A stretch of DNA of 64,000 nt from Prorocentrum cordatum (GCA_963575745.1 CAUYUJ010020738.1:143014-207013), one strand, 5' to 3'. Shown: positions 20,761-31,230, numbered from the stretch's first letter. Notes: generated by a model from the letters alone, not told the origin. Numbers and translations are program-made.

Positions 20761-21600
20761 AGGCCTGTCCAGGTCGAGGACTACCACAGACGGATCGAGG
20801 AGTTCTATGGGTTCGTCCGCCGCCAGGGCTTGAGCACCTGCACCCTGGACTCCCTGGAGGCAGCGCTCCTGGACTGGGCGGGCGACGCGTTCTTGGAGGG
20901 CGGGAAGAAGCACGACGGCGAGAAGCTGAAGGCGGCTGTCCTGCACTACTACCCGAGCCTCAAGAGGCCCAACACCAAGCCGCTCGCCAGGTTCGAGAGG
21001 TGCCTGAAGGCTTGGGGGCGTCGGCGGCCCGCGCTAGGCCAGCTGCCGCCGCCGTGTCCAACGATCTGCGGTCTGGCGGTGGGCCTTCACCTCCTGAACC
21101 ACGCGGACATGGCGGCGGCTGCGCTGGTCGCGCTCAGCGCCTACTTGCGGCCAGGGGAGCTGCGTGGTCCCCGCGTGCGCGACGTCGTCCCTCCCGCGCT
21201 TGGCTACGGGGCGGAGTACCAGAAGTGGTCGCTGATCCTCGGGCCGTCGGACGGTCAGGGCGACCCGACCAAGACAGGCGTGCGCGACGACAACGTGACG
21301 ATGGACCACGAGAACCTGCAGTTCATCGGGCATTTCTTCGAGCTGTACCGCCGCGGGAAGGACCCCGACGAGCCGCTGTGGAGCTTCGCGCAGGCGGAGC
21401 TCGGGGCCATGATCGCCAAGGCGCTCAAGGTGCGCAACCTCGAGGGCCTGGGCGTCGTGCCCTACAGCCTGCGGCGTGCAGGCCCCTCGTGGGACGTCAT
21501 CACGGGCAGGAGGTCTTAGCTAGAGGTTCAGCGCCGCGGGCGCTGGGCCAGTGTCAGCTCGCTCATCAGGTGCGAGAAGTCGAGCAAGGTGAATCCATGC
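20761..21600 (+). pseudogene. Tyrosine recombinase of the DIRS-like element, inactive
   Basis: A helical N-terminal domain (DYHRRIEEFYGFVRRQGLST) precedes the catalytic part. Arg I lies in AYLRPGELRG (codon 21148-21150), a Lys in TKTGV near 21270, and PYSLRRAGPSWD at 21460-21495 is the box II HxxR region with His replaced by Tyr. TAG at 21517-21519 ends the frame, yet the sequence beyond reads on in the same frame as LEVQRRGRWAS and LIRCEKSSK: the GRW block is present, and the codon expected to be the nucleophilic Tyr is TGC (Cys) at 21571-21573. The copy should be catalytically dead. Confidence 0.75.
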
Positions 21601-22235
21601 TGGTGAACCTGGACGAAAGCGTCCAGGAGCACCTCAGGCTCTGCTGCGCGGACCTTGGCAGCACCCTCCTCGGCGTGGTCTCCGCGCCGCGACCGCCTGG
21701 CTGGACCGCGGCGACGTCTTCCTTGACATCTTTGCCGGCTCCGGTGGGGGTCGGCAAGGCGGTGGCGAGGTGTGGCATCTCGTCGCTAGAGGTGGAAATC
21801 CAGAGCGGCCTCGACCTGCTCGCGCTAGGAGTGATGGAGGCCCTGCTGAAGCTGGTGAGCTCAGGCCGTGTGACAGGAATGTGCCTGGCTACGCCTTGCC
21901 GATCATTCAGCATAGCAAGAAGAGAGCCGCCTGCTTCGGATATGCCCAGAGCTGTCCGCTCCCCTGAGCACATCTGGGGCTTCTCGACTCTATCTGATAA
22001 GTATAGGAAAGTGTGCATAGAGGGCAACCGACTCGCCAAGGCAACATGCAAACTCGTTCGGCAAGCTATCCGATATGATGTGCCCTTCATGATAGAGAGC
22101 CCTGCCTCATCCATGCATTGGTTCATTCCATTTCTGAAGCACCTCAGCACCTCCAAGTTTGCAAAGTTTGCTGTTCTCGACCAGTGCCAGTTCGGGACTG
22201 ACTTCAGGAAGCGGACGGGCCTCGACGTTGATATT
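21600..22235 (+). pseudogene. C5-cytosine-methyltransferase-like domain downstream of the recombinase
   Basis: Motif I is FLDIFAGSGG (21721-21750), the SAM-binding signature; an indel at about 21748 moves the frame to GVGKAVARCGISSLEVEIQSG. ATPCRSFSIARREPP (TPC at 21891-21899) matches the catalytic PC motif IV of cytosine-5 methyltransferases. PFMIESPASSMHW near 22086 resembles motif VI (ENP), and QCQFGTDFRKRTGLD near 22185 resembles the later conserved block (CxFGxxxRKxT). The Cys nucleophile is present. DNA-binding and C-terminal parts are missing because a microsatellite starts at 22236. Methylation of element DNA is the likely ancestral role, by inference. Confidence 0.65.
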
Positions 22236-22425
22236 GGTGATGTTCATGCTGATGATGATGCTATTGTTGATGATGATGATGGTGGTGGTATTGCTGATGT
22301 TGGTAATGCTGATGATGATGGCGATGCTGATGGGGATGACGATGATGCTGATGATGATGATGGTGCTGCTGCTGATGATGATGATGATGCTGATGCTGAT
22401 GCTGATACTGATGAGTATGAGTAGG
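22236..22425 (+). repeat. (GATGAT/GCTGAT)n microsatellite
   Basis: Trinucleotide-like GAT/GCT repeat. It keeps the upstream frame open as an Asp/Ala-rich tail to 22424, but this is repeat-encoded. Confidence 0.9.
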
Positions 22426-22459
22426 AGGATGATGATGAAACTCGTTTGGGCCGCCTTGC

Positions 22460-22920
22460 GGCTGTCTAGGCTTCCTGTGAGGCATTCTTGGGTGTCCCTT
22501 GGGGCCCTCCTCGGCCGTCTTGGGTCTTCTTACGCCAGCTTGGAGTTCTCTTGGGCCGTCTTGGAGCCCTCTTGGCCGTATGGTTGGTGTCTGGGGGCCG
22601 TCGTGGGGCCGTCTTGGCGCCGTCTTGGGCCGTCCAAAGGCCTTCACGGCCGCCTTCGGTCCCACGGGAGGTGGGCCATCGTGGATTTCCCGTGGGCCGT
22701 CTTGAGCTGACGGCAGGTCGAGAAGGCGAGAACGCGAAAATCATTCAAACATTACGGACTCACTGATTTTGCGTTCTACGGACCCCGTCGGAGGTCCTCT
22801 TGTGGCCCTGTTGGGCTCTTTTGGAGGCATCTTGGATTGTCTTGAAGCAATATTCGTCTGCCTTGGGGCCATCTTGGGCCGTCTGTGAGGCATCTTGGGC
22901 GATCTTGGTGTCGTTGGTTG
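22460..22920 (+). repeat. Degenerate GC-rich minisatellite, family 1 (copy 3)
   Basis: About 20 loose units of GGCCGTCTTGG type, interrupted at about 22680-22790 by a non-repetitive piece. Confidence 0.75.
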
Positions 22921-23024
22921 CCTGTACGGGCCGTCGTGGAAGCTCGGACGCAGATCCAGAGTTTTTAGCAAAAGATCGTGGCTTGGGAGGCCCTGGAGCG
23001 TTTCGGAGCAGCGCCTGGGATTGC

Positions 23025-23265
23025 CGGACGTGCATGATCCTCGAGTGGGTGCGTGTGGGATGAGGGGTCTAGGAGGTAACAGCCATGCGGGAAGTGCGGG
23101 ATCCTCGAGTTGGCGTGCATGGAATGAGGGTTCAGGCAGTAGCTGCCATGCGGGAGGTGCACTATCTTCGAGCCAGCACGCGTGGAAGGGGGGTTCAGGC
23201 ATTAGCCATTCGCTGCCATGCGGGAAGAGGCACGATACTCGCGCGGGCACGAGGGAAGTGGCTTC
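23025..23265. repeat. Tandem repeat, about 63-70 bp, four units
   Basis: Each unit has GCCATGCGGGAAG, a GATCCTCGAG-like word and GGAATGAGGGTTCAGGCA. Units begin near 23035, 23098, 23160 and 23230. Confidence 0.8.
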
Positions 23266-23269
23266 GGTG

Positions 23270-24895
23270 AGCAGGGGGGATGCACGCAAGAGTCTGCGAG
23301 TAGAGAGAGGGGCAGTCCCCTATCATGATCCAAAACCCTGCCATACAGACCTTGGCATTATTCCACGCTTCTACGTGCCAGGGGGCACGGTGGCAGATTG
23401 TTGTGCACCTCGGCATTTCTTGCGATTGTTTGCTCGCTTATGCCTTGAGCGTGCCATGGCACTGGGCGTGTCCAGTTGTTTACAGGAAGCCAGGGTGAGT
23501 GCCGGAATCGGAACATTAGAGGTGTGTTGTTGTCGACCTGTGTCTCTACGACATTCAGGTCCGTTTTCGGGGCACGAGTTATCATGACTTTTTGAACGGT
23601 TTGTTGTGGTGATGTTTGCATTGATTATCAGCAAGGCAGCCGCTGCTACTCCAACAATCAAAGGGACTGTCGAAGGTGCCGCCAGCTTCCAAGAGCGTTG
23701 AGCTCGCTGCCGTCCTCTGCTCATCTTTTTGGAGCTCTGTCTCACCGTCTTGCATGTTTTCTTTTCTTGAATGAGAATCGTTGTGGTATTTCAGATTTCT
23801 GTTTTGCATTGTGGCGCAAGTGCAGGGGTACCCTGCGAGCTGACGCAGGCAAGTTCAGTCCGATGTGTTCACTTTTGGTCAGACTGAGCCCCAAGTCGAA
23901 GGACATCAGCGCCGGCCTCTACTAAATCAACCCTTGTCAGGCTGCCACTGCAGGTGTGTACCATGATTTCCAATGGCCACTTCCCGCCTGTGATTGATAC
24001 GAAAGACTACGCCGTGCTGAATGGGTGTGTGAAGAGGGCAGCGAGCCTTAGTGCCACCTAATGCTCGCATGACCTGACAGTCGACCCATTCTGTAGGTAT
24101 ACATCGAGGGTTCCAGGTGCCACATGGGACGTTCCAGAAAGAGCTTCGCCTTCGAGGGATCGAGAAGTCGACTTTCTCGGCTGAAGCTGCTGGAATGCCG
24201 CTGGAAAGCCTGCGGAAGCAAAACGAGGGCGCGTGCGGAAAATAGTGGAAGGCTGGCGGAAGGTGGTGGAATTAAAACATTCGTCCCCAAGTTGTTTTGT
24301 TATTATATCTTTTTTGTTTCCCCCAGGGGGGCGGGGGGAAGGTTTTCCGGAATTGGCAACATGGGCGCCCGTCGGCTGTATGACCTCATCACACATTGAA
24401 AAATGTCTTTCTCAGTCTCGTGTGCTTGCAGTGGTTTTCAGGATGTCTTGCGTTTCGACTTTAGTTCCGGTGTTTAGTCTCTTTAGGCCTTATCTCAGCC
24501 TTAGGGTCATACTTGGGACTTCGTGAACTATTTCGGGGGACAGCGTAAATGTGTTCAAAGGGTTGCTGTTCACAAATAGAACATGGGATCTCGTATGAGC
24601 AGGTGTCCCCCCGGCATTCAACTCGCACGACCTTGTTTTGTGAAGCATATGTGTGCCTGCGCGTGGATCCCAAGCAGTTAGTTCATTCGTCTTCGTTTGG
24701 GTTCTTTGCGGTGCGAGCGAAGGCTGCTCAGGGTGGGGCCCGGCAAGAGGAAATCTGGCAACCAAGGGCAGCCAATGGCGGGATCGTCATGTGACAACGA
24801 AGGTTTTCGTCATACAACATGGGCATGAAGGGAGCAATGGGCGGCAACCGGAACGTTCAGCAAGAGGAGTCAGCCGAAAGCCCCGACCAGCAGCA
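23270..24895. other. Unassigned sequence
   Basis: Only short frames without domain signals. A local repeat of GCGGAAG/GTGGAAG words lies at 24190-24265. No gene supported. Confidence 0.35.
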
Positions 24896-24909
24896 CCCAG
24901 AGCCCTGCC

Positions 24910-25215
24910 ACTGTCTCTCTCTCACTCTCTCTCTCTCTCTATCTTTCTCTTCGTGGGGCATGAGCGCCAGCCTCGACCAGCAGCGAGCGGGCAGGAGAGG
25001 GCCCCCGTCCAGCTCCGCCGAGAAAGCTTACGATGCTCTCGAGCAGCGCCCCCAGACCCTGGCTCCCATGCGCTCAGAGGGGGTCGTTTGGGGGGTCGCT
25101 CCTCCCTCCCCACTTTCCTCCCTCCTCCCCCCCCTCACCCCTCCTCCATTCTTTTCCCTCCCACCCTCCTTCTTCTCTTTCCTCGTCTCCTCATCCCCTC
25201 CTCCCCCTCCCCTGC
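24910..25215. repeat. (TC)n microsatellite and pyrimidine-rich tract
   Basis: TCTCTCTC at 24913-24945, then from 25095 a 120-bp CCTCC/CCTTC tract. Sequence between them is ordinary GC-rich DNA. Confidence 0.75.
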
Positions 25216-25388
25216 CAATCAGGAGGCTGCCTGCGTGCGCTCGAGACCCGGCTCGCGCCGCGCCATGCGCCCGGCCATGGGAGGCCACGGCCTACCCACA
25301 GCCGTTTCACCTGGGCCCCCACGGCCGTCTCACCTGGGCCTGCCTCGCTCGCTCCCGCAGCCCCTCCTCGAGCTCTGCTCCTGCAGCG

Positions 25389-25447
25389 TGAGCCGACCAC
25401 CTCGGCGATTCTGGTCGGGCCCATCCTGGGCCCGGGATCGGTATAAT
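25389..25447 (-). repeat. Dispersed repeat A, copy 1
   Basis: On the minus strand it reads CCGATC, GGGCCCAGGATGGGCCC, AATCG, GAGGTGG; a direct-sense copy at 29838-29895 matches at roughly three quarters of positions by eye. The two copies are inverted relative to each other. Confidence 0.6.
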
Positions 25448-25475
25448 TACGCAGACATCCGACAGTGTGTTTGAT

Positions 25476-25790
25476 CCCAACCATCTTGTGGTGTTGGGTC
25501 CTCGTTTTGAAGAGACAGCGCCCCGCCTCTCCTCTCCTCTCCTCTCCCCTCTTCTCCTCTCCTCTCCTCTCCTCTCCTCTCCTCTTCTCTCCTCCTATCC
25601 TCTCCTCTCCTCTCGTCTCGTCTCGTCTCGTCTCGTCCCCTCCTCTCCCCTCCTCTCCCCTCCTCTCCCCTCCCCTCCCCTGCCCTGCCCTTCCCTGCCC
25701 AGCCCTGCCCTCCCCTCCTTCCTCCTCCCTCTCCTCCTCCCACCCTTGCCTCTGCCCTCTGCATGTCCACCATTTCAGCGCACCCCTATC
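25476..25790 (+). repeat. Dispersed repeat B: 45-bp head, (CCTCT)n body, conserved tail
   Basis: The head CCATCTTGTGGTGTTGGGTC plus CTCGTTTTGAAGAGAC (25476-25520) is followed by about 200 bp of CCTCT/CCCCT units and the tail CACCCTTGCCTCTGCCCTC. Head and tail recur at 31685-31810; body and tail recur at 28722-28912. Confidence 0.8.
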
Positions 25791-26093
25791 CTTCCTGGTA
25801 TCCATTTCCTGGCAGGCGTGTGCGGCCACAAACACTGAAATTGCAGCGCCAAGAACTACTTGGCGCACCTCACCACAACTCTGCCACCTGATGAACATAA
25901 TGGTGTTAACAAATCGTACGCCTTCTTGTGGTGAAATGAGCCTGGGGGCCTGTGAGCGCCCTGCAGCCGTGCTTGTCACGGTGGAGCCTGAAATGGCAGC
26001 GGAACCGATGATACAAAATTCGGCAAATTCGTATCACACACAACGGGACCAAGACATAACATTCTCGTGACAATCATATCTAACAAGGGTTGG

Positions 26094-26180
26094 TTATTGT
26101 TGTTGTTGTTGTTGCTGTTGTTGTTGTTGAACTCTCATTTCTGAAGAATAATTATTGTTGATCTCCCCGTCCGGTGCACA
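26094..26180. repeat. (TTG)n microsatellite with conserved flank, copy 1
   Basis: About 12 TTG units, followed by GAAGAATAATTATTGTTG. The same flank follows the longer TTG array ending at 27730, so the flank moved or was duplicated with the microsatellite. Confidence 0.8.
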
Positions 26181-26299
26181 TTGCTTTTTTTTCGATTGAA
26201 GTGCCCTTCCCTGGGCTCGCACCCTGTTCTTTTATCAGGGAAAGACTTGAGGGTCAAACTGTGTCGTTGGACCCCGGATTGCAACAACAACGGCTCCCG

Positions 26300-26590
26300 C
26301 CAGAGACTTCCTCACAATTTAGCCAGGACCCCCGCTCCCGCCCGAGATTTCCTCGCGTTTTATTCAGGAATCGCGCTCTCGCTTGGGACTTCCATAGAAT
26401 TTATGTTCCCGGCGCTCTGGAGTCGCGCTCTCGCTGGAGACTTGCTTGCAATTTACAAAAAAAAGAATAGCGCCCTTGCGTTGGAATTTCTTGCAATTTA
26501 CTCAAGCGCCGCGCTCTCGACACCCAGGCACCCAGGAGTCACGCTCACGCTTAGGACTCCCTCACAGATTACATAGAAATCGGGATCTCG
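26300..26590. repeat. Tandem repeat, about 56-bp unit
   Basis: Units share CGCGCTCTCGCTTGGGACTT and CTTGCAATTTAC, near 26310, 26366, 26422, 26478 and 26534, about 70-80% alike by eye. The open frames across it are repeat-encoded. Confidence 0.7.
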
Positions 26591-26591
26591 C

Positions 26592-27140
26592 TGCCTTTCG
26601 TGGCCCCGTTCGTTGCAGCCCTTCGTGGCCCCCTCGCTTTGTTCAGTGGCCCCGTTGCAGCCCTTCGTGGCCCCCGCGCTGCCCTTCGTGGCACCGTTGC
26701 AGCCCCTCGCGGCCTCCTCTCTGCCCTTCGTGGCCCCGTTGCAGTCCTTCGTGACCCCCTCGCTTTGTTTCGTGGCCCCATTGCAGCCCTTCGTGGCCCC
26801 CTCGCTGCCCTTCGTGGCCCCGTCGCAGCCCTTCGTGACCCCGTTGCAGCCCTTCGTGGCCCCGTCGCTGCCCTTCGTGGCCCCGTTGCATCCCTTCGTG
26901 GCCCCCTCGCTGCCCTTCGTGGCCCCATATATGTATGCCATTCGTGGCCCCCGCTCGTTCGCGCCCGTGGTTTTACCATATGCATCTGTCCTACGTGGCC
27001 CAGTTGCTACTCTCAGTGGCCCCATCGTTGCCTCTTGTGGCCCCGCATTATCTGCCCTTCGTGGCCCCCGCTCCTTCGCGCTTTTCGTGGCCCCATACGC
27101 ATTCCCTTCGTGTCCCCGCTGCTGCCCTTCGTGGCCTACT
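26592..27140. repeat. 21-bp minisatellite with TTCGTGGCCCC core
   Basis: About 20 units alternating TTCGTGGCCCCGTTGCAGCC(C) and TTCGTGGCCCCCTCGCTGCC(C). Because 21 is a multiple of three, the plus strand encodes a 7-residue PFVAPLQ/PFVAPSL repeat and the minus strand GHEGLQR/GHEGQRG repeats; neither looks like a gene. Units loosen after 26930. Confidence 0.9.
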
Positions 27141-27483
27141 TCGTGTCCTTGTGGCCCTGCTGTCGTTCTCTTTCGCTCTCGCTTTCGCTCGTCGTGGTCG
27201 TCGCCGTCGTCGTCGTCGTCGTCGCCGTCGTCGTGGTCGGTCCCCTGTCCGTCCCTCTTGGGGTCGGGTCGACGGTCCTCGGCCGCCCCCCCGATCAGCA
27301 CTGCCGCTGGCCAGGCCGACGGTCCGCGGCCGCCCCGCCGCTTGCCGGGGCCCGGCCTGCAGGGAAGAAAGGTAGACCCCCCAAAAGGGGTTCGATCGAA
27401 AACGAAGAGGGCGGGTATCGAGGGTTTGGGAAATAGGCGTTATTGGACACACGAGCAGATAAGGGCGAACAGTCTTAAAATGA

Positions 27484-27775
27484 TTGTTGTTGTTGTTGTT
27501 GTTGTTGTTGTTTTTGGCTGTTGGCTGTTGGTTGTTGGGTGTTGGTTGTTGCTGTATTTGTTGTTGTTGTTGTTGATGTAGTTGTTGTTGTTGTTGGTGG
27601 TGTTGTTGTTGTTGTTGGTGTTGTTGTTTATGGTTGTTGTTGTTGGTGTTGTTGGTGGTGGTGTTGTGGTTGTTGGTGTTGGTGTTGTTGTTGACTGTTG
27701 CCGTTGGTGTTGTTGTTGTTGTTGTTGAACATTATTTATTCTAAAGAATAATTATTGTTGGGCCCCCTGGTGCGC
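27484..27775. repeat. (GTT)n microsatellite, about 250 bp, with conserved flank
   Basis: Interrupted TTG/GTT repeat ending in GAACATTATTTATTCT and AAAGAATAATTATTGTTG, the flank also found at 26130-26160. Confidence 0.9.
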
Positions 27776-27799
27776 GCCCCCCCTGCGCCGCCTAGGCCG

Positions 27800-28170
27800 C
27801 AGCTACATTTTCATCATTTTCGTGAGGAAGCCTCAGGTAAAACGATGTGATCCAGATCCGGTTGTTTTGTTGTAATCCGTTTTTCCCTTGCAAAAAACAC
27901 TATAAAATGACATTTCTTGTTCTAATATAATCAAATTTCAAGAATCCCTTGCAAAAAATAAGGTAAAGTGGACATTCGCGCGCGCAAGACGAAATCCTTC
28001 CAAAAGCTTAGTGTTCGGAGCGATTTTAACATAAAAACATCAAAAAACCAATGGTTTTTCAACAAAAAAATGTCAAAATCTCATCCCGCGCGCTCTTGCG
28101 GATTCGTAGGAAACCCAACACTTTTTAAACATTTCTGTCAAACGGGCTTTTGCGAGCAACTTTTTCGAAC
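27800..28170. other. AT-richer island with a 61-bp tandem duplication
   Basis: Clearly lower GC than its surroundings, with A-runs. CCCTTGCAAAAAA begins at 27885 and again at 27946, each followed by a TAAAATGACATT/TAAAGTGGACATT segment. No gene recognised; it might be a remnant of a different element. Confidence 0.6.
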
Positions 28171-28486
28171 TTCTGCAACAACGGTTGCGCACCTGCCAGG
28201 GCCATCATCCCTGTCAAATAATACCATGCGGGACACATTCGTTTTTTCTTCGCGCGCGCACGCCGTCGTCGTCGGCCGCGGGGCCCTGAATAGTAGCCAC
28301 GGTCGTCCGCATGCCACGAAGTGAAGTGTCCGAACGTCATAGGGCGGGAAGCTGGGTGTGGGTGGTGGCGAAGAGTCGTTTGGAAATTTGGTAGAGCTTG
28401 AACCGGCCCCCCCACAAAGTGGGGGTATTGCCCGCCTCCTATGAAAACCCTGGCACTGGTGAGAACGGAGTGTCCCCACGTGCTAG

Positions 28487-28488
28487 TA

Positions 28489-28533
<45 letters not shown>

Positions 28534-28566
28534 ATTGGTGGTGGTGGTGATGGTGTTGTTGTTGCG
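28487..28566. repeat. (TTG)n microsatellite, third copy
   Basis: About 17 TTG units, then GGTGGTGGTGATGGTG. Confidence 0.9.
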
Positions 28567-28721
28567 ATGTTTTTGAAAAGGGGTCCAGGGGCATGGTGTG
28601 CTCGGTACGGTGCAACAAAGAGGTTGCATTTGAGACGCGTCTTTTTCTTCATCTGTGGTGTCATTTTGCAAAAAAAAGTTGTTTATGGTTGTTGTTTTGG
28701 TCGTTGTTGTTGTTGGTGGTG

Positions 28722-28912
28722 GTGTCCTCTCCTTTCCTCTCTCCTCTCCTCTCCTCTCCTCTCGTCCCCTCCCCTCCTCTCCCCTCCCCTCCTATGCCCT
28801 CCCCTGCCCTGCCCTGCCCTGCCCTGCCCTGCCCTCACCTCCTTCCTCCTCCCTCTCCTCCTCCCACCCTTGCCCCTGCCCTCTGCATGTCCACCATTTC
28901 AGCGCACCCAGT
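28722..28912 (+). repeat. Dispersed repeat B without its head: (CCTCT)n body and tail
   Basis: CCTCT/CCCCT/GCCCT units, then the tail CACCCTTGCCCCTGCCCTC and CATGTCCACCATTTCAGCGC, the same 30-bp extension as at 25760-25790. Confidence 0.8.
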
Positions 28913-29580
28913 GCGGCGCTTCGTGGCCCCAACGGGAGCTCCACCGAAGGCCCCAGTGTCTGTGATCACCTGCGTCCCGCGCCACCCCATATGGCGTTTC
29001 GGGGTCCCATAGGGAGTTCTACCGAAGGCCCCAGTGGCTGTGATCACATGCGTCCCGCGCCACCCAGCGCGGCGTTTCGTTGCCCCACAGGGATCTCCAC
29101 CAGAGGCCCCAGTGGTTGTGATTACATACGTCCCGCGCCACCCTGCACAGCGTTCCGCGGCCCTGTTTGGAGCTCCATTGGAGGCCTCAGTGGCTGCGAT
29201 CACATGCGTCCCGCGCCACCCAGTACGATGTTCGTTGCCCCATGGGGAGCTCCACCGAAGGCCCCCTTGGCTGTGATCACATGCGTCCCGCGCCACACAG
29301 TCGGCGTTCCGTGGCCCGAAGGCCCTACTGGCTGTGCGCACATGCGTCTCCCCCTTCCCATTTCGACATGCCCCTCACGCGTTTCGTGGCCCCTATGCGG
29401 AGCTCCACTAAAGGTCCCAGTGGCGACGTTCGCATGGCGGCCCCGCTCCATTTCGGCACACCCCTGACACGTTTCGTGGCCGCTTATGGAGCGCCACCGA
29501 AGGCGCCAGGGCTGCGCCCGCATGCGTCCCCGCCCCTGTTCGGCAAACCCTTTACGCGCTCCGTGACCCCATAAGGAGAT
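28913..29580 (+). repeat. 78-bp minisatellite with TTCGTGGCCCC core
   Basis: Units start near 28915, 28993, 29071 and 29149, each with GGCGTTTCGTGGCCCC, GGGAGCTCCACCGAAGGCCC and CATGCGTCCCGCGCCACCC; the last three units (29340 on) are more diverged. Confidence 0.9.
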
Positions 29581-29599
29581 CCACTGACGGCGATGTCCA

Positions 29600-29837
29600 C
29601 AAAGACGATACCTACAACTGCATATGTTTGGGTCCGTCGCCCGGATAATTTGTTGGGTTTGTTCAAACGGCGGGTTTGCCTCGATTTTGGCCCACTGGGT
29701 TCATTCTCGGGCCCCCAGGACCATGAACACTGATTCCTGGACGCAAAGCTACCCCTGGGGTCGGGACCTCCAGGGCCGCGTATTGAACAAATACACCAGC
29801 GGATGTCATGTTCGTGTGGTTTTGGAGGTGGTCGTGT
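29600..29837. other. Unassigned sequence
   Basis: No repeat or domain recognised; ends in dispersed repeat A. Confidence 0.3.
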
Positions 29838-29895
29838 GCACCGATCTTGGGCCCCAGATGGGCCCTGCTAGGATCGTTGAGGTGGCCAGTTGGGG
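29838..29895 (+). repeat. Dispersed repeat A, copy 2
   Basis: Reads CCGATCTTGGGCCCCAG, ATGGGCCC, AGGATCGTTGAGGTGG, the sense form of the inverted copy at 25389-25447. Confidence 0.6.
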
Positions 29896-29952
29896 TTCAT
29901 CAGGCGTCGGTGCTAGGCTCACTGGGAGGTCAGAAGTGGGCCGCGCGGACAG

Positions 29953-30399
29953 TTGAGTCGCTTGCCAGGGGTTCTCCGGGTCCTCCGGTCAATTGCACAG
30001 GTCACATCAGTCAACAGCAATCGGATAATTATTCCAACAGTGTTTTTTCCCCTCTGCTCGGCCCAGCACTCGCAGCACAATCTCTCCATTTCGCTCGTCG
30101 GTGTTAGTGCACAGCTCGACTTTGGCAATCTATGCGATCGCACAGGTTCTACGAGTGCGACACCAAGGCTGCCGCCGAAGCTGAAGGCACCTAAGGAGGC
30201 GAAACCGAAGAAGACGCCCAAGGAGGTGAAGCCCAAAAAGCCCAAGGAAGTGAAACCCAAAGAGCCCAAGGCGTCGAAGCAAAAGCCATCAACTCCTGCT
30301 GCGACCTCCCCTGAGGAGCCGGGGCAGATGACAGGAAGGAGGAGGGAGAGGGCGAGGAGGAGGAGGAGGAAGGCGAGGAGCCGAGGCAGAGCAGCGTAG
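29953..30399 (+). CDS. Hypothetical Lys/Pro-rich basic protein, 148 residues
   Basis: I do not recognise the first 70 residues. Residues 75-112 are a low-complexity PKEVKPKKPKEVKPKEP repeat, similar to basic histone-like or linker tails, and the last 25 residues are Arg-rich. The DNA under the repeat is AAG/CCC-rich, so the repeat could be either coding or simple sequence. The downstream region to 30700 has no consistent frame. Confidence 0.25.
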   Translation: MSRLPGVLRVLRSIAQVTSVNSNRIIIPTVFFPLCSAQHSQHNLSISLVGVSAQLDFGNLCDRTGSTSATPRLPPKLKAPKEAKPKKTPKEVKPKKPKEVKPKEPKASKQKPSTPAATSPEEPGQMTGRRRERARRRRRKARSRGRAA

Positions 30400-31230
30400 C
30401 AAGCACACGACGCAGGGCGGCATTCGAGATGACCTGGCAGCGCAGGGACAAAATGGAGGCAAGGAGAACATGAGTCAGATCCACTGGATCGGGCAGGAGC
30501 AGTCCTGGAAACATCGCCGACGTTCCAAGCAGCGCCCAGAGCCGTGGGTTGCCGATGCGCACTCTTGTTCGAAGTGTGCGCGCGAGAAGTGCTGGGCTCC
30601 ACTTCTGCAGCCGCATCGGCATGGACCAGCAACGTCAACTCCTTCTCATCATTTTGTGTCCTTCTCTTCCACTTTCTCATTTCCCTTCCTCTTCCAATGC
30701 TGACTCGAGAGACTTAGGCTCCAGAGCGTAGCCTTTTTTACCTTTCCTATGGCTTGTTTGAGGTGGAGCACCGTCGGGAGCGTACGTCCCGCTCTTGCCA
30801 AAAGCAGGCCTTGTCTGGCACTTACTCTTCCTGCCCTTTCCTCCCGCCGGTGCGAAGAAGGCGCAGCGCGGCGGCGGGGGAGCTGGTGCAACCCTTGCAG
30901 AGATATCGGTCCCTGCGCGGACGGCGGCGCACCTGATGGATGGCTGGGACCACGACCTGGATTTCACGGCCGGGGCCAGGCTATCTCCTTGGATTTTACA
31001 GCCCCGTCTTACTGAATCAAACAGTCCTGAGGGGGCAGACCGCCGCCCCGCTATGTTCGCATAGTGGAATTCGTAGGATGGGGGGGGCCAAGATGGCGCC
31101 AGAGAGTGAGAGAGAGAGAGAGAGAAACAATGAGAACAAGAGGAGGAGGGATGTCGCCCCCCGAGTGAAACGAAAACATGACAGCCGCCTCTTGGAGACT
31201 TCGCGGGGCTTGAGGGGGAGAGCATTGGAA
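30400..31230. other. Unassigned GC-rich sequence
   Basis: No recognised domain on either strand. A GAGAGAGA run lies at 31106-31124. Confidence 0.35.

Larger units (their letters stand above)
16706..22235 (+). mobile_element. DIRS-like tyrosine-recombinase retroelement with methyltransferase-like domain
   Basis: Plus-strand order: ORF1 (Cys-rich plus membrane segment, then unknown domain), RT, RNase H-like region, tyrosine recombinase, C5-methyltransferase-like domain. RT plus a tyrosine recombinase in place of a DDE integrase defines DIRS-type elements. There are frame changes near 17070, 18190, 19170, 21520 and 21748. No inverted or split direct repeats were found; the 3' side dissolves into a GAT-type microsatellite at 22236. 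The copy is inactive. Confidence 0.8.

Noticed and set aside
22236-22424. Asp-rich C-terminal tail of the methyltransferase-like frame
   Set aside because: Encoded by a GAT/GCT microsatellite that interrupts the domain.
26498-27581. Long open frames on both strands encoding PFVAPLQ or GHEGLQR repeats
   Set aside because: The 21-bp unit is a multiple of three and lacks stop codons in several frames; no start context or flanking domain.
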